42,898 nucleotides of DNA, from NCBI GenBank assembly GCA_964593725.1, contig CAZQJS010000023.1, forward strand, positions 1 to 42,898. Reading direction: 5' to 3'. The position numbers and the translations under genes are program-made. Under the pieces are notes generated by a model. That model was not told the origin of the DNA. It saw only the letters and a list, made by a program, of their open reading frames with translations, and did not search any database. Below are positions 8,264-17,040 of the stretch, piece by piece (within the stretch, counting starts at the first letter, position 1; every line of letters begins with the position of its first letter). The DNA comes from JAIOSM01 sp964593725. Lineage in GTDB: Bacteria; Desulfobacterota; Desulfobacteria; Desulfobacterales; Desulfobacteraceae.

Positions 8264-9436
8264 ATGAATATAATATATACTGACAATAATGCCACAACAA
8301 GGGTTGCAGACAGAGTTATTAAAGAGATGCTTCCCTATTTTAACGAACTTTATGGCAACCCCTCCTCCATGCACACATTTGGAGACAGGGTAAACAGAAA
8401 AATAAAAGAGGCAAGGCAGAAAACAGCTGACCTTATCAATGCAGATCCTGAAGAGATTATTTTCACAAGCTGTGGAACTGAAAGTGATAATTCGGCAATT
8501 CAGGCTGCCATAAAAGCTTTTCCCCATAAAAAACATATTATCACTTCCACTGTTGAGCATCCCGGGATCAAAAATGTTTTCCAGGATCTTGCAAAAAACA
8601 GAGGTTATGAAGTGACATTTGTTCCTGTGGATGAAAAAGGAGTTCTGGATCTTGATTTTCTGTACAAAAGCATATCTGATAATACTGCCCTTGTCTCATT
8701 AATGTGGGCTAATAATGAAACAGGTGTTCTTTTCCCCATTAAAGAGATTGCAGACAAATTAAAGGGTAAAGATATTATATTTCATACAGATGCAGTCCAG
8801 GCAGCAGGAAAAGTCCCCATTGATGTAAGAGAAGCTGATGTGGATATGCTGTCCATTTCAGGACACAAAATCCATGCCCCCAAGGGCGTTGGCGCACTCT
8901 ATGTTAAAAACGGCTTTAAATTTTCTCCATTTCTTGTTGGCGGACACCAGGAAAATGCACGGCGCGGAGGTACGGAAAACAGCGCCTCCATAATCGGACT
9001 TGGCAAGGCATGTGAGCTTGCAAAGGAGAATCTTCCCACCATGGGTACAAAGGTGAAAGAGCTCAGGGATCATCTCCAGAACAAACTTCTTGAAGAGATT
9101 CCATCGGCCTCTGTTAACGGCAGCCCTGACATGAGACTGCCCAACACCGTATCAATAGGATTTGATGCAGTGGAGGGCGAATCCATACTCCTTATGCTGG
9201 ACCGTGAAGGAATTTGTGCCTCTTCAGGCTCTGCCTGCACGTCTGGTTCCCTGGAACCATCCCATGTGCTCATGGCAATGAAAGTGCCGTTTAAATCAGC
9301 CCATGGCTCCATCAGATTTTCACTGTCCCACTACAATACCATGGAGGAGATGGATAAAATCGTCACAGCAATGGTGCCAATCATTGAAAAACTGAGAAAG
9401 ATGTCACCTTTCTGGAAAGATGGCAAAGTAATATGA
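8264..9436 (+). CDS. nifS: Cysteine desulfurase NifS
   Basis: Pyridoxal-phosphate enzyme that takes sulfur from cysteine and passes it to NifU as a persulfide. Class-V aminotransferase fold, 390 residues. The N-terminus reads YTDNNATT; the PLP lysine is in SISGHKIHAPKG; the mobile catalytic cysteine is in SSGSACTSGS, the short NifS/IscS-type loop. Start follows nifU closely. Its stop overlaps the next start (ATGA), coupling it to the HdrC-like gene. Confidence 0.96.
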   Translation: MNIIYTDNNATTRVADRVIKEMLPYFNELYGNPSSMHTFGDRVNRKIKEARQKTADLINADPEEIIFTSCGTESDNSAIQAAIKAFPHKKHIITSTVEHPGIKNVFQDLAKNRGYEVTFVPVDEKGVLDLDFLYKSISDNTALVSLMWANNETGVLFPIKEIADKLKGKDIIFHTDAVQAAGKVPIDVREADVDMLSISGHKIHAPKGVGALYVKNGFKFSPFLVGGHQENARRGGTENSASIIGLGKACELAKENLPTMGTKVKELRDHLQNKLLEEIPSASVNGSPDMRLPNTVSIGFDAVEGESILLMLDREGICASSGSACTSGSLEPSHVLMAMKVPFKSAHGSIRFSLSHYNTMEEMDKIVTAMVPIIEKLRKMSPFWKDGKVI

Positions 9437-9993
9437 CAGCACCTGGCAGAATCAATAATAATCTATCAAAAGAGATACAAAAACAATCTGATGTCAACTT
9501 TAATGCCTGCCTCCATTGCAGGACCTGTACAAATGCATGCCCGTTTCTTAGGGGTATGGACTTTCCACCCAATAGTGTAATACGTCTTGTTCAACTGGGC
9601 ATGGAAGAAATGGCTCTTTCCTGCTCCACAATCTGGATCTGTGTGGGTTGTAACACCTGCAGCAGCTTTTGCCCCATGGCCATTGATATTCCTGCTGTCA
9701 TGGACGAACTTCGCCACAGGGCATTGGAAAAAGGTGCAGAGATTCCAGAGCCGGACATATTGAATTTCCACAACGAGGTATTAAAAACAGTTGAAAAATA
9801 CGGCAGGACACATAAACTTGAAATCATGATGAGATATAAACTTAAAAAATTTGACCTGCTCACTGACATGGGACTGGGTCTTAATATGCTGAAGAAAAGA
9901 AAACTTGATTTAACTCCTTCAAAGGTCAAGGATAAAAAAGCCATTGAAAAGATCTTTAAAAACAGGCAGGTCAGCTGCCAGGGCAGACAATGA
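9433..9993 (+). CDS. HdrC-like 4Fe-4S protein
   Basis: A 186-residue protein with two [4Fe-4S] motifs, CLHCRTCTNACP and CVGCNTCSSFCP, in the layout of heterodisulfide reductase subunit C. It should pass electrons to the HdrB-like protein encoded next. Helical segments after the clusters (MDELRHRALEKG, then MMRYKLKKFDLL) match the HdrC tail. There is no membrane anchor, so it is a soluble form. No HdrA flavoprotein is encoded nearby, so the electron donor is not visible. The start overlaps the nifS stop. Confidence 0.88.
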   Translation: MTAPGRINNNLSKEIQKQSDVNFNACLHCRTCTNACPFLRGMDFPPNSVIRLVQLGMEEMALSCSTIWICVGCNTCSSFCPMAIDIPAVMDELRHRALEKGAEIPEPDILNFHNEVLKTVEKYGRTHKLEIMMRYKLKKFDLLTDMGLGLNMLKKRKLDLTPSKVKDKKAIEKIFKNRQVSCQGRQ

Positions 9994-10003
9994 ACTTAAA
10001 GGG

Positions 10004-10843
10004 ATGAAATTCTCCTTTTTTCCGGGCTGTTCACTTAAGGCATCAGGCCATGAGAATACAGCTTCCCTGCTGAAGTTCTGCACCAGGGTAAATATTGAAC
10101 TAAAGGAACTTGAAGACTGGAACTGCTGCGGATCATCATCGGCCCACAGCCTGGACAGCAATCTTGCAGAACAGCTCCCCATGAGAAATATATCCCTGGC
10201 ACCCAAAAAAATCCCTTTACTCATAGCCTGTCCCAGCTGCTTTATCCGCATGAAATCAATGTACCTGAAAATTAAAAACAGTAAACCCCTGCAGCTTGAA
10301 TACCAGAAAAAATGGGGACAGGCCTTTGATGAAAGCCTTGAAATAATCCATTTTTTTGATATTTTCAACCGCATTGATCTTTATAACTTTTTTGACAAAA
10401 ACAGTGTGCCTTTAAAAGGCATCAGGACAGCTCCATATTACGGCTGTATGCTGTCCATGCCCCCTGACTTACGATTTGAAACAAGTTATCATGGAACCAT
10501 GGAAAACAGCCTTGCAAAACTGGGTGCTGATATTGTGCCCTTTGGGCATGCAATGCAGTGCTGCGGCACATATCTATCTGTTGCAAAACCAAGACTTGCG
10601 GAAAATGTTGTCAATAAAATCATGACAAGTGCAATCCAGGCAGGGGCAGAATGCATGGTCACTGCCTGTGCCATGTGCCATTTAAACCTTGAAATACGCT
10701 GCACTGTTAAAAAACCCATACCAATATTCCATTTTTCTGAACTGCTCTCCATGGCACTTGGGGCAGATGATCAGAAAAAGTGGTTCCCCCGCCACATTGT
10801 TGACCCTGTACCCCTCCTTGAAAAAAGGAAAATCATATCTTAA
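10004..10843 (+). CDS. HdrB-like CCG-domain protein
   Basis: Catalytic-type subunit of heterodisulfide reductase-like complexes, which carry non-cubane 4Fe-4S clusters on CCG domains. The start chosen is ATG at 10004 (MKFSFFPGC), 10 bases after the HdrC-like stop; a TTG at 9944 would overlap that gene deeply. Two CCG modules are present: PGCSLKASG with DWNCCGSSS and an ACPSC motif, then YYGCM with AMQCCGTY and TACAMCHLN. The size (about 280 residues) is normal for HdrB. The substrate is unknown; in sulfate reducers such HdrCB pairs are usually linked to thiol-disulfide or energy conservation, which is inference here. Confidence 0.88.
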   Translation: MKFSFFPGCSLKASGHENTASLLKFCTRVNIELKELEDWNCCGSSSAHSLDSNLAEQLPMRNISLAPKKIPLLIACPSCFIRMKSMYLKIKNSKPLQLEYQKKWGQAFDESLEIIHFFDIFNRIDLYNFFDKNSVPLKGIRTAPYYGCMLSMPPDLRFETSYHGTMENSLAKLGADIVPFGHAMQCCGTYLSVAKPRLAENVVNKIMTSAIQAGAECMVTACAMCHLNLEIRCTVKKPIPIFHFSELLSMALGADDQKKWFPRHIVDPVPLLEKRKIIS

Positions 10844-10961
10844 AACAGCAGGTATTAATCCTTTAACTATTGACTTATCCTTTACTGCATACTACAAATT
10901 ATCTGAACACTGGCTGTACAGGCTGGTTTACATAATTGAAAGAGTTATATCAAACAGTAAA

Positions 10962-12548
10962 ATGGTTCATTCCCTTAACAGAAAATTTATTTTCGGAGTT
11001 ATCATAATAATTGTTCCGATCCTTGGATTTATATTTATCTGGATTGAGATAAATCTAATTGACCAGGCAAAAACCCATACCATTGATAAAGCAAGAGTGC
11101 TTGCCGACAATATTATTCTGCTCAGGCAGTGGGTCACAGACTGTAAGGGAGGTGTTTTTATTCCCATTAACAGTATTGGTGCCTGCAATATGGAAAACAG
11201 CATGGAATATAATATCAATACCGAGCTTGGTGAACTTAAAATGTTTACACCTGCTATGGTCACAAAAAAGCTCTCCCAATACTCCATGGAAGAAAAATTA
11301 TACAGCTTTCGCATATCAAGCCTTACACCTGTGAACCTTGAAAATCGTGCCGATGATTTTGAAAGACAGGCCTTAAGATTTTTCAAGCAGGAAAATGCCA
11401 CGGAAGTGTACAGATTTAATGATGCTTCCCTTGATTTTATTGTACCTTTATATAAAGAAAAGGGGTGCATTGAATGCCACAATAATAAATATTGTGTGAA
11501 TTCAGACATTATTGGCGGCCTGCGCATCACCATCCCCTTTACAGAAACCCGGAGGGCTCTTAAAAGAAACGCCATAATGCTTGCAAGTGCCGGTGTATGC
11601 ATCACCCTTGTCACAATAGGGGTTCTATTTTTCCTGATTAATAAAATTGTGCTTAAACCCTTAAATGAACTTGAACAGAAAAGCCGGGAGATTGCCCTTG
11701 GCAACCTTGATACCAGGGTTGCCATAAATACTGATGATGAGATTGAACACCTGGGCCGCAATTTCAATATGATGGCATCCAGCCTTGCCCAGAACCGTGA
11801 CCGCCTGGAAGAGAGGGTGTCAAAGGCAACCCGTGAACTTGCAAAGGCCAACCATGACTTAATGAAGCTTGACACCCTTAAATCTGATTTTCTGACCAAT
11901 ATGTCCCATGAGCTTCGCACTCCCCTGACTGCTGCCAAGGGCGGCATCAATTACCTTGCAAGAACCCTTAAAAGAAAAGATGATCTCAAATATATCAATA
12001 TTGTGGATAAGAACCTGTCCAGATTAACATGGCTGATAACTGACCTGTTTGATTTTACAAAACTTGAAGCAGGTAAGATAGAGTGGGAATTTGAAAAAGA
12101 AGATATCTCACAGCTCGTGGAAGAGGTGATTGAAATCTTAAGCCCCATTGCCAATAAAAAAAATATATCCATCCGGTTTGAAAACCCCGGCACCATATCT
12201 GCCCTTATTGATCTTGAACGCATTGAACAGGTGCTGGTTAATATCCTTGACAATGCAATCAAATTCTCCGGCCCTGACACTGATGTTCTGGTAAACCTTG
12301 AGAAAAAGGATAAAACAGTTGTAATATCCATAAAAAACCATGGGCCTGGAATCGATGAAAAGCATCTTGATAATATATTTGAAAAATTTTATATAGTGGA
12401 AAAAACAGTTAAACAGAATAAAAAGGGAACAGGCCTGGGCCTTGCCATTTCCAAGGCCATTGTCACTGCCCATAAAGGCAGAATAGAGGCTGAAAGCAGC
12501 CCGTCAGGCCCCACTGTTTTCCATGTAATACTTCCACTGGAAAAATAA
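10962..12548 (+). CDS. Histidine kinase with CXXCH (haem c) periplasmic sensor domain
   Basis: The chosen ATG at 10962 sits just before the first membrane helix (residues about 8-27); upstream in-frame sequence overlaps the HdrB-like gene. The periplasmic part carries ERQALRFF and GCIECHNNKYC. It resembles the DUF3365 (Tll0287-like) haem-binding sensor, where CXXCH attaches haem c. A second helix (about 202-224), a HAMP domain (KPLNELEQKSREIALGNLD), the HisKA box SHELRTPLTAA and HATPase motifs NILDNAIKFS and GTGLGLAISK follow. It is 528 residues. It should sense redox state, nitric oxide or a similar ligand outside the membrane. The response regulator is 13 bases downstream, and two multihaem cytochrome genes follow. 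Confidence 0.9.
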   Translation: MVHSLNRKFIFGVIIIIVPILGFIFIWIEINLIDQAKTHTIDKARVLADNIILLRQWVTDCKGGVFIPINSIGACNMENSMEYNINTELGELKMFTPAMVTKKLSQYSMEEKLYSFRISSLTPVNLENRADDFERQALRFFKQENATEVYRFNDASLDFIVPLYKEKGCIECHNNKYCVNSDIIGGLRITIPFTETRRALKRNAIMLASAGVCITLVTIGVLFFLINKIVLKPLNELEQKSREIALGNLDTRVAINTDDEIEHLGRNFNMMASSLAQNRDRLEERVSKATRELAKANHDLMKLDTLKSDFLTNMSHELRTPLTAAKGGINYLARTLKRKDDLKYINIVDKNLSRLTWLITDLFDFTKLEAGKIEWEFEKEDISQLVEEVIEILSPIANKKNISIRFENPGTISALIDLERIEQVLVNILDNAIKFSGPDTDVLVNLEKKDKTVVISIKNHGPGIDEKHLDNIFEKFYIVEKTVKQNKKGTGLGLAISKAIVTAHKGRIEAESSPSGPTVFHVILPLEK

Positions 12549-12561
12549 ACGGAAATGCAAT

Positions 12562-13260
12562 ATGGCTAAAAAAAACGAAAAAACAATTCTGCTTGTTGAT
12601 GATGATGAAGACATTGTCCATACCATAAAAAGCAACCTGCTCATAGACGGATATAATGTTATCACAGCTTTCACAGGCCGGGAAGGGATCGCAATTGTGA
12701 AAAAAACAATTGTTCATCTGGTTCTTCTGGACCTTAACCTTCCGGATATTGACGGCATAGCTGTATGTGAAATACTGCGCAAGGAGTATGATTTTCCCAT
12801 TATCATGCTCACAGCAAGGGATACTCTTCCTGACAAGGTGCTTGGCCTTAAAAGCGGAGCAGATGATTACATAGTCAAACCCTTTGATTTTCTGGAACTG
12901 TCTGCAAGAATTACAGCTCTTTTCAACAGGGTTGACCGTATCTCCGTGCAGTACAGGCAGCAGTTGAACGACCTTGAAATCAATTTCAGAACACGCCAGG
13001 TCACACTGAAAAACAAGCTGGTTAAATTAACCAAAACAGAATTTGAACTGCTTGCCCTCTTTGTTTCCCACAATAATAAAGCACTTTCCCGGGAATTCAT
13101 TGAAAAACAGATATGGAAAGATTCAAAACTCTATTCCAACTCCAGGGCTCTGGATGTTCATATCCAGAGGCTTAGAAAAAAAATAGAACAGACTCCTGAC
13201 AGCCCGGAATATATTGTCACCATTCCAGGGGTTGGATATAAGTTTGATGTAACAAAATAG
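12562..13260 (+). CDS. OmpR-family response regulator
   Basis: A 232-residue two-domain regulator. The receiver domain has the acidic pocket DDDED near residue 13, the phosphoacceptor Asp in VLLDLNLPDIDG, the Thr in IIMLTARD and the Lys in YIVKPFD. The C-terminal winged helix (about 135-232) shows LTKTEFELLALF and RALDVHIQRLRKKIE. It is the partner of the kinase immediately upstream. A direct repeat ahead of the next gene could be its binding site, so the likely target is the cytochrome pair; this is inference. Confidence 0.95.
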   Translation: MAKKNEKTILLVDDDEDIVHTIKSNLLIDGYNVITAFTGREGIAIVKKTIVHLVLLDLNLPDIDGIAVCEILRKEYDFPIIMLTARDTLPDKVLGLKSGADDYIVKPFDFLELSARITALFNRVDRISVQYRQQLNDLEINFRTRQVTLKNKLVKLTKTEFELLALFVSHNNKALSREFIEKQIWKDSKLYSNSRALDVHIQRLRKKIEQTPDSPEYIVTIPGVGYKFDVTK

Positions 13261-13302
13261 TTACATCTTTAACAACACAGTTACACTCTTTTTTATTATA
13301 CT
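13260..13302 (+). promoter_or_regulatory. Candidate response-regulator direct repeat and -10 box before the cytochrome operon
   Basis: GTTACAtcttt (from 13260) and GTTACActctt (from 13280) are direct repeats exactly 20 bases apart. TATACT (13297-13302) begins ten bases after the second GTTACA (13280-13285) and one T, and there is no good -35 box. This layout fits OmpR-family activated promoters, where the activator replaces the -35 element. The first repeat overlaps the regulator's last codon. Binding by the adjacent regulator is inferred. Confidence 0.5.
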
Positions 13303-13348
13303 TTACTAACTTGAATTTCAATCATACAGTCTTGAAAAGGAATTTACT

Positions 13349-13912
13349 ATGACCTCAGCATCAAGTCCAAAGACAGGCAACAGTAAAAAAGGTTGGTGGT
13401 TTGGAGGAATTACAGGGGTTGTTCTGATGGCAATTATTGTTCTGGCATCCGGTTTTATGATTGAGACAACCAATACAGACACATTTTGTGTCTCATGCCA
13501 TATCATGACCCCATTCAGGACCGCATGGCAGGGTTCGGTACACGGCGGAAACAATCCCCAGGGTTTTACAGCCCAGTGTGTTGACTGTCATCTTCCCCAT
13601 GGCAGTTTTATCCAGTATTTCACGGTCAAGGCTAAAACCGGTACCAGCGACATTATACACAATACATATATTGATGAGAAAACCTATGACTGGGCAGGAG
13701 CTGCTGAACGCAACCGTCTTAAATTCACCTTTGATAATGCATGCAGGAAATGCCACCATGTCCTGACACCACCGGGTATGAAACGCGGCGGATTCCTGGC
13801 TCACAGGGCATATCTTCTGGGGGAGACCAAAAAGAAATGTGCGGAATGCCATCCGCATGTCGGACATAAGAATATGATAAATATAGCAAATAATTATTTT
13901 AAAAACCTGTAA
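13349..13912 (+). CDS. NapC/NirT/NrfH-type tetrahaem quinol dehydrogenase
   Basis: Membrane-anchored cytochrome c that oxidises menaquinol and passes electrons to a periplasmic reductase. One N-terminal helix (about 14-35, GITGVVLMAIIVLASGF) is followed by four CXXCH motifs: CVSCH, CVDCH, CRKCH and CAECH. A size of 187 residues fits NrfH/NapC. AAGGAA lies ahead of the ATG. The octaheme cytochrome gene begins 34 bases downstream, so the two form a quinol-to-substrate pair, like haoC-haoA in Campylobacterota or nrfH-nrfA. Confidence 0.92.
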   Translation: MTSASSPKTGNSKKGWWFGGITGVVLMAIIVLASGFMIETTNTDTFCVSCHIMTPFRTAWQGSVHGGNNPQGFTAQCVDCHLPHGSFIQYFTVKAKTGTSDIIHNTYIDEKTYDWAGAAERNRLKFTFDNACRKCHHVLTPPGMKRGGFLAHRAYLLGETKKKCAECHPHVGHKNMINIANNYFKNL

Positions 13913-13946
13913 AACAGATACTTAACTAAAATTGTAAGGGGGAAAA

Positions 13947-15341
13947 ATGAAGTATTCACCGACAAAAACTCTGCTTTTGAGTTGCTTTCTTTTTCTGGTG
14001 GGAATTGCTGCTGTTGCTGTTGCCGGCGACCAGACTCCCAACCTTGAAGAGAAGACACTCGTTATTAAAACTGGTTATTCCAAAGAGGCATTGAGCTGTA
14101 TTGAATGCCACTCCAAGAAGATGTCCGGTACTGTCCATGCCTGGAAAGAGAGTTCCATGGCCCATGCCGGGGTTTCATGTTATGACTGCCATGCGGTAAA
14201 GTCCACTTCTCCCATGGCTGTACAGTGTGAAGGCCTTAAGGGTACTGATACATACATATCCCCCATGGTTTCATCAAAAACCTGCTCCAGGTGCCATCCA
14301 AAGGAAGTTGAACAATTTCTCAAGAGCGGACATGCAAAACTTGCAAGCAAAGCAGTAATGGATGTAACAAAAGCCGGTGGAAAACTTGTTAAACTCCAAT
14401 ACCATTATGAAGGCAGGGGTTTTATTGATCAGCCCGATATGAAGCTTGACGGATTAACACCAAAGAATATGGCCGCATATAACAGGGCTTCCAGGGCATC
14501 AGGCTGCCAGATGTGCCATGGTACACAAGTTGAAATGGGTCCTGATAACAAACCTGTTAATGAGACATGGCCTGGTGGAGTAGGGACCAGATATCCAGAT
14601 GGCTCCGTTGGTACATGTACTGTATGCCATACAAGACATAAATTTGATATTGCCGAGGCAAGAAAACCCGAAGCCTGCGCATCATGTCATCTCGGCCCGG
14701 ATCACCCGGATATTGAAATCTATTTATCAAGCAAGCATGGACAGCAGTTTTTGACCCACGGTGAAGAGTGGAGATGGGACAGCGCACCTGATACATGGGA
14801 ACCAGGCGATTATACAGCACCAACCTGTGCAGTATGCCACATGAGCGGTATTGGTGAACTCTCCACAACCCATAATGTTAATGACAGATTAAAATGGGAT
14901 CTCATGCATAAAAAGAGCACCATCAGAACCGGTGAAAGGGGCAATGGTGAAAAGGGTGATAAACTTATGCAGAAGGTGTGTATAAACTGCCATGGTGCAA
15001 CCCATACCCAGACCCAGAGAACTGTTCTTGATAATTCTGTTGCCCTGTACAACCAGTATTGGGAAGGTGCTGTTAAGATGAAAAAAGAACTTGCAGACAA
15101 AAAACTTCTCAAAAAAGATGCATGGAGAGACGGATTCCAGGAACTCATGTACTATCTATGGCACCACACAGGCAGAAGAGCAAGACAGGGCTCTGCCATG
15201 AACGGACCGGATTATGCACATTGGCACGGATTCTTCCAGGTATTCCAGGTTTACCAGGACATGGAAGAGATCTACAAATGGCGAATTAAAAATAATAAAA
15301 TTGAGGAATTAAGCCATGTTATGAGTAGTGGCCCCCTCTAA
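13947..15341 (+). CDS. hao: Octahaem cytochrome c of the hydroxylamine oxidoreductase family
   Basis: A 464-residue periplasmic cytochrome with a signal peptide (residues 1-27, VAVAG) and eight CXXCH motifs: CIECH, CYDCH, CSRCH, CQMCH, CTVCH, CASCH, CAVCH and CINCH. The spacing, the GATHTQ segment after the last haem and the C-terminal NGPDYAHWHGFFQVFQ region match octaheme HAO proteins rather than pentahaem NrfA. Directly preceded by a NapC/NrfH-type donor, it is most likely reductive (nitrite or hydroxylamine to ammonium). The aromatic after WHG is Phe; I could not align it to decide whether the Tyr that cross-links haem P460 in oxidative HAO is present. A strong terminator follows. Confidence 0.88.
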   Translation: MKYSPTKTLLLSCFLFLVGIAAVAVAGDQTPNLEEKTLVIKTGYSKEALSCIECHSKKMSGTVHAWKESSMAHAGVSCYDCHAVKSTSPMAVQCEGLKGTDTYISPMVSSKTCSRCHPKEVEQFLKSGHAKLASKAVMDVTKAGGKLVKLQYHYEGRGFIDQPDMKLDGLTPKNMAAYNRASRASGCQMCHGTQVEMGPDNKPVNETWPGGVGTRYPDGSVGTCTVCHTRHKFDIAEARKPEACASCHLGPDHPDIEIYLSSKHGQQFLTHGEEWRWDSAPDTWEPGDYTAPTCAVCHMSGIGELSTTHNVNDRLKWDLMHKKSTIRTGERGNGEKGDKLMQKVCINCHGATHTQTQRTVLDNSVALYNQYWEGAVKMKKELADKKLLKKDAWRDGFQELMYYLWHHTGRRARQGSAMNGPDYAHWHGFFQVFQVYQDMEEIYKWRIKNNKIEELSHVMSSGPL

Positions 15342-15372
15342 AATATAGAATTTTCATTCCCTTCTTATTGAT

Positions 15373-15402
15373 AAAAAATCCCCGTGCAAGCGGGGATTTT
15401 TT
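15373..15402 (+). terminator. Rho-independent terminator after the octaheme cytochrome gene
   Basis: Stem ATCCCCG (15378-15384) and CGGGGAT (15391-15397) with loop TGCAAG, flanked by an A-run before and a T-run after, so it can also stop transcription from the other strand. It separates the cytochrome operon from the iron-sulfur gene at 15622. Confidence 0.92.
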
Positions 15403-15546
15403 ATGTTCAGGTAACGTTACTATAACCGTTAACCTTTCCGGGATTTTCACAAACTTTTATTGAACAGGCCTGGGAGACCCAATGGTTATCATCATAATAT
15501 CATGCTATTCCAATATGTTATAAATAATTTCTTTCCAGGATATTTT

Positions 15547-15562
15547 TGGCATATTTTTTGAT
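15547..15562 (+). promoter_or_regulatory. Sigma-54-like promoter element before the Tat iron-sulfur gene
   Basis: TGGCATATTTTTTGAT has TGGCA at the -24 position and TTGA at -12, with GG and GA ten bases apart. The consensus has GC at -12. It is 60 bases before the start codon at 15622 and resembles three similar elements elsewhere in the window. Confidence 0.4.
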
Positions 15563-15621
15563 ACATATCCTATAGAGTTACTCGGATAGCAACAACTTAT
15601 GATGGAGGGTAAAGTAAAAAG

Positions 15622-16587
15622 ATGAGTTCAAAAATATCACGCAGGGCATTTTTAAAGGGTTCTATTACAGCTGCAGGCTCTATTGCTGCATCAATGCCCA
15701 TTGCAAAGGGAGCAAATGCCCTGGCCAGGGATAAGAAAGAGCCCCTGGCTACATTGCTGGACATTTCAAAATGTGTTGGTTGTGAAGAGTGTGTCTTTGC
15801 ATGCCAGGAATCAAATGCAGCAAAATATCCAAATCCTGAAAAACCGTTCCCTAAGATGTATCCCAACAGGGTGCCTGTGGAGGACTGGTCAGAAAAAAGA
15901 GATGTAACAGACCGTCTCACCCCTTATAACTGGCTCTTTATACAGCATGCAGATGTAACATTGAATGGTGAAGATATTGAGCTCACCATTCCCCGCAGAT
16001 GCATGCATTGCGACAATCCGCCCTGTGTAAAACTATGCCCATGGGGAGCTGCAAAGCAGGAGGAAAACGGCCTGTCCAGAATTGATTCAGATATCTGCCT
16101 TGGCGGTTCCAAGTGCAAAAAGGCCTGTCCATGGCATATTCCCCAGCGTCAGACAGGTACAGGACTATACCTTGACCTTCTGCCGAGTCTTGCTGGCAAT
16201 GGAACAATGTATAAGTGCGACCGCTGTTATGACAAGCTTGAAAAGGGTGAAATTCCTGCATGCATAGAAGCCTGTCCCGAGGGTGTCCAGACCATAGGGC
16301 CCAGGAGTGAAATCATTAAAAAAGCCCATGCCCTTGCAAAAAAAATGAACGGATATATCTATGGCGAACATGAAAATGGCGGAACCAATACCATCTATGT
16401 CTCTCCTGTCCCCTTTGAAGAGATTAACAAAGCCATTGAAAAGGGAAAAGGAAAACCCCACTTGAAAAAGGTGAAAAACATGATGGCAAATGGCACCAAT
16501 CTTGCCAAAGCCATGGTCATTGCCCCCATTGCAGGTGTTGCAGCAGCCATTGGAAAATTTTACCTTGCAGCAAAGGAGGATAGATAG
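15622..16587 (+). CDS. Tat-exported four-cluster 4Fe-4S electron-transfer protein (HybA/DmsB-like)
   Basis: A 321-residue protein that starts with a twin-arginine signal (SRRAFLKG, then a hydrophobic stretch to about residue 35). Four Cys groups follow: CVGCEECVFAC, CMHCDNPPCVKLCP, CLGGSKCKKACP and CDRCYDKLEKGEIPACIEACP. This is the arrangement of ferredoxin-like beta subunits of periplasmic oxidoreductases. A C-terminal hydrophobic segment (about 292-312, AMVIAPIAGVAAAIGKFYLA) could anchor it, as in HybA and FdnH. The small membrane protein gene starts 3 bases later. No catalytic molybdopterin or hydrogenase subunit is present, so its redox partner is unknown; the octaheme cytochrome upstream is one possibility. 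Confidence 0.88.
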   Translation: MSSKISRRAFLKGSITAAGSIAASMPIAKGANALARDKKEPLATLLDISKCVGCEECVFACQESNAAKYPNPEKPFPKMYPNRVPVEDWSEKRDVTDRLTPYNWLFIQHADVTLNGEDIELTIPRRCMHCDNPPCVKLCPWGAAKQEENGLSRIDSDICLGGSKCKKACPWHIPQRQTGTGLYLDLLPSLAGNGTMYKCDRCYDKLEKGEIPACIEACPEGVQTIGPRSEIIKKAHALAKKMNGYIYGEHENGGTNTIYVSPVPFEEINKAIEKGKGKPHLKKVKNMMANGTNLAKAMVIAPIAGVAAAIGKFYLAAKEDR

Positions 16588-16590
16588 ACA

Positions 16591-17028
16591 ATGAAAACAC
16601 AAGGAAAAATCAGCAAATTCATTTATGCAATAACACTGTTTTTTATCACACTCTCGGGATTTGCACAGATGCCGATTTTTAAACGATACTATATTGCAGA
16701 TATACCTGGATTCAGCTGGCTTGCAAAGTACTATGTAACCCATTCAATGCATTATATAGCTGCCATTGTTCTCATGGCATGTGCAGCATTTTTTATTGTG
16801 GACTTTATTCTGAACAGGCCGTTTCACAAAATATATCTGACAGGATACTATAAGATAATACTTTTGGCAGGCTTGATTATCACAGGCTGCCTGCTTGTAA
16901 TAAAAAACATGCCCGGAGTATACTTTAACCATAATATGATCATTGCACTGGATCTTATGCATTTGGGATTCTGCATGATGTTCCTTGCCGTGGCTCTTTA
17001 TACAATGATTAAAAAACGAAAAACCTGA
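16591..17028 (+). CDS. Small four-helix membrane protein, possible b-type cytochrome subunit
   Basis: A 145-residue protein with four hydrophobic helices (about 10-28, 48-70, 85-105, 115-138). Histidines near helix ends (THSMHY, FNHNM, LDLMHLGF) could ligate haem b, so the protein resembles short FdnI or cytochrome b561-type subunits that link a periplasmic Fe-S protein to quinone. It directly follows the Tat Fe-S gene, forming a two-gene electron-transfer module. I cannot name an exact family. Confidence 0.7.
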   Translation: MKTQGKISKFIYAITLFFITLSGFAQMPIFKRYYIADIPGFSWLAKYYVTHSMHYIAAIVLMACAAFFIVDFILNRPFHKIYLTGYYKIILLAGLIITGCLLVIKNMPGVYFNHNMIIALDLMHLGFCMMFLAVALYTMIKKRKT

Positions 17029-17040
17029 TCCAGCCCCCCA

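Noticed and set aside
10967..11950. Long minus-strand open frame inside the histidine kinase gene
   Set aside because: The plus strand carries clear kinase motifs in order; the opposite frame has none.
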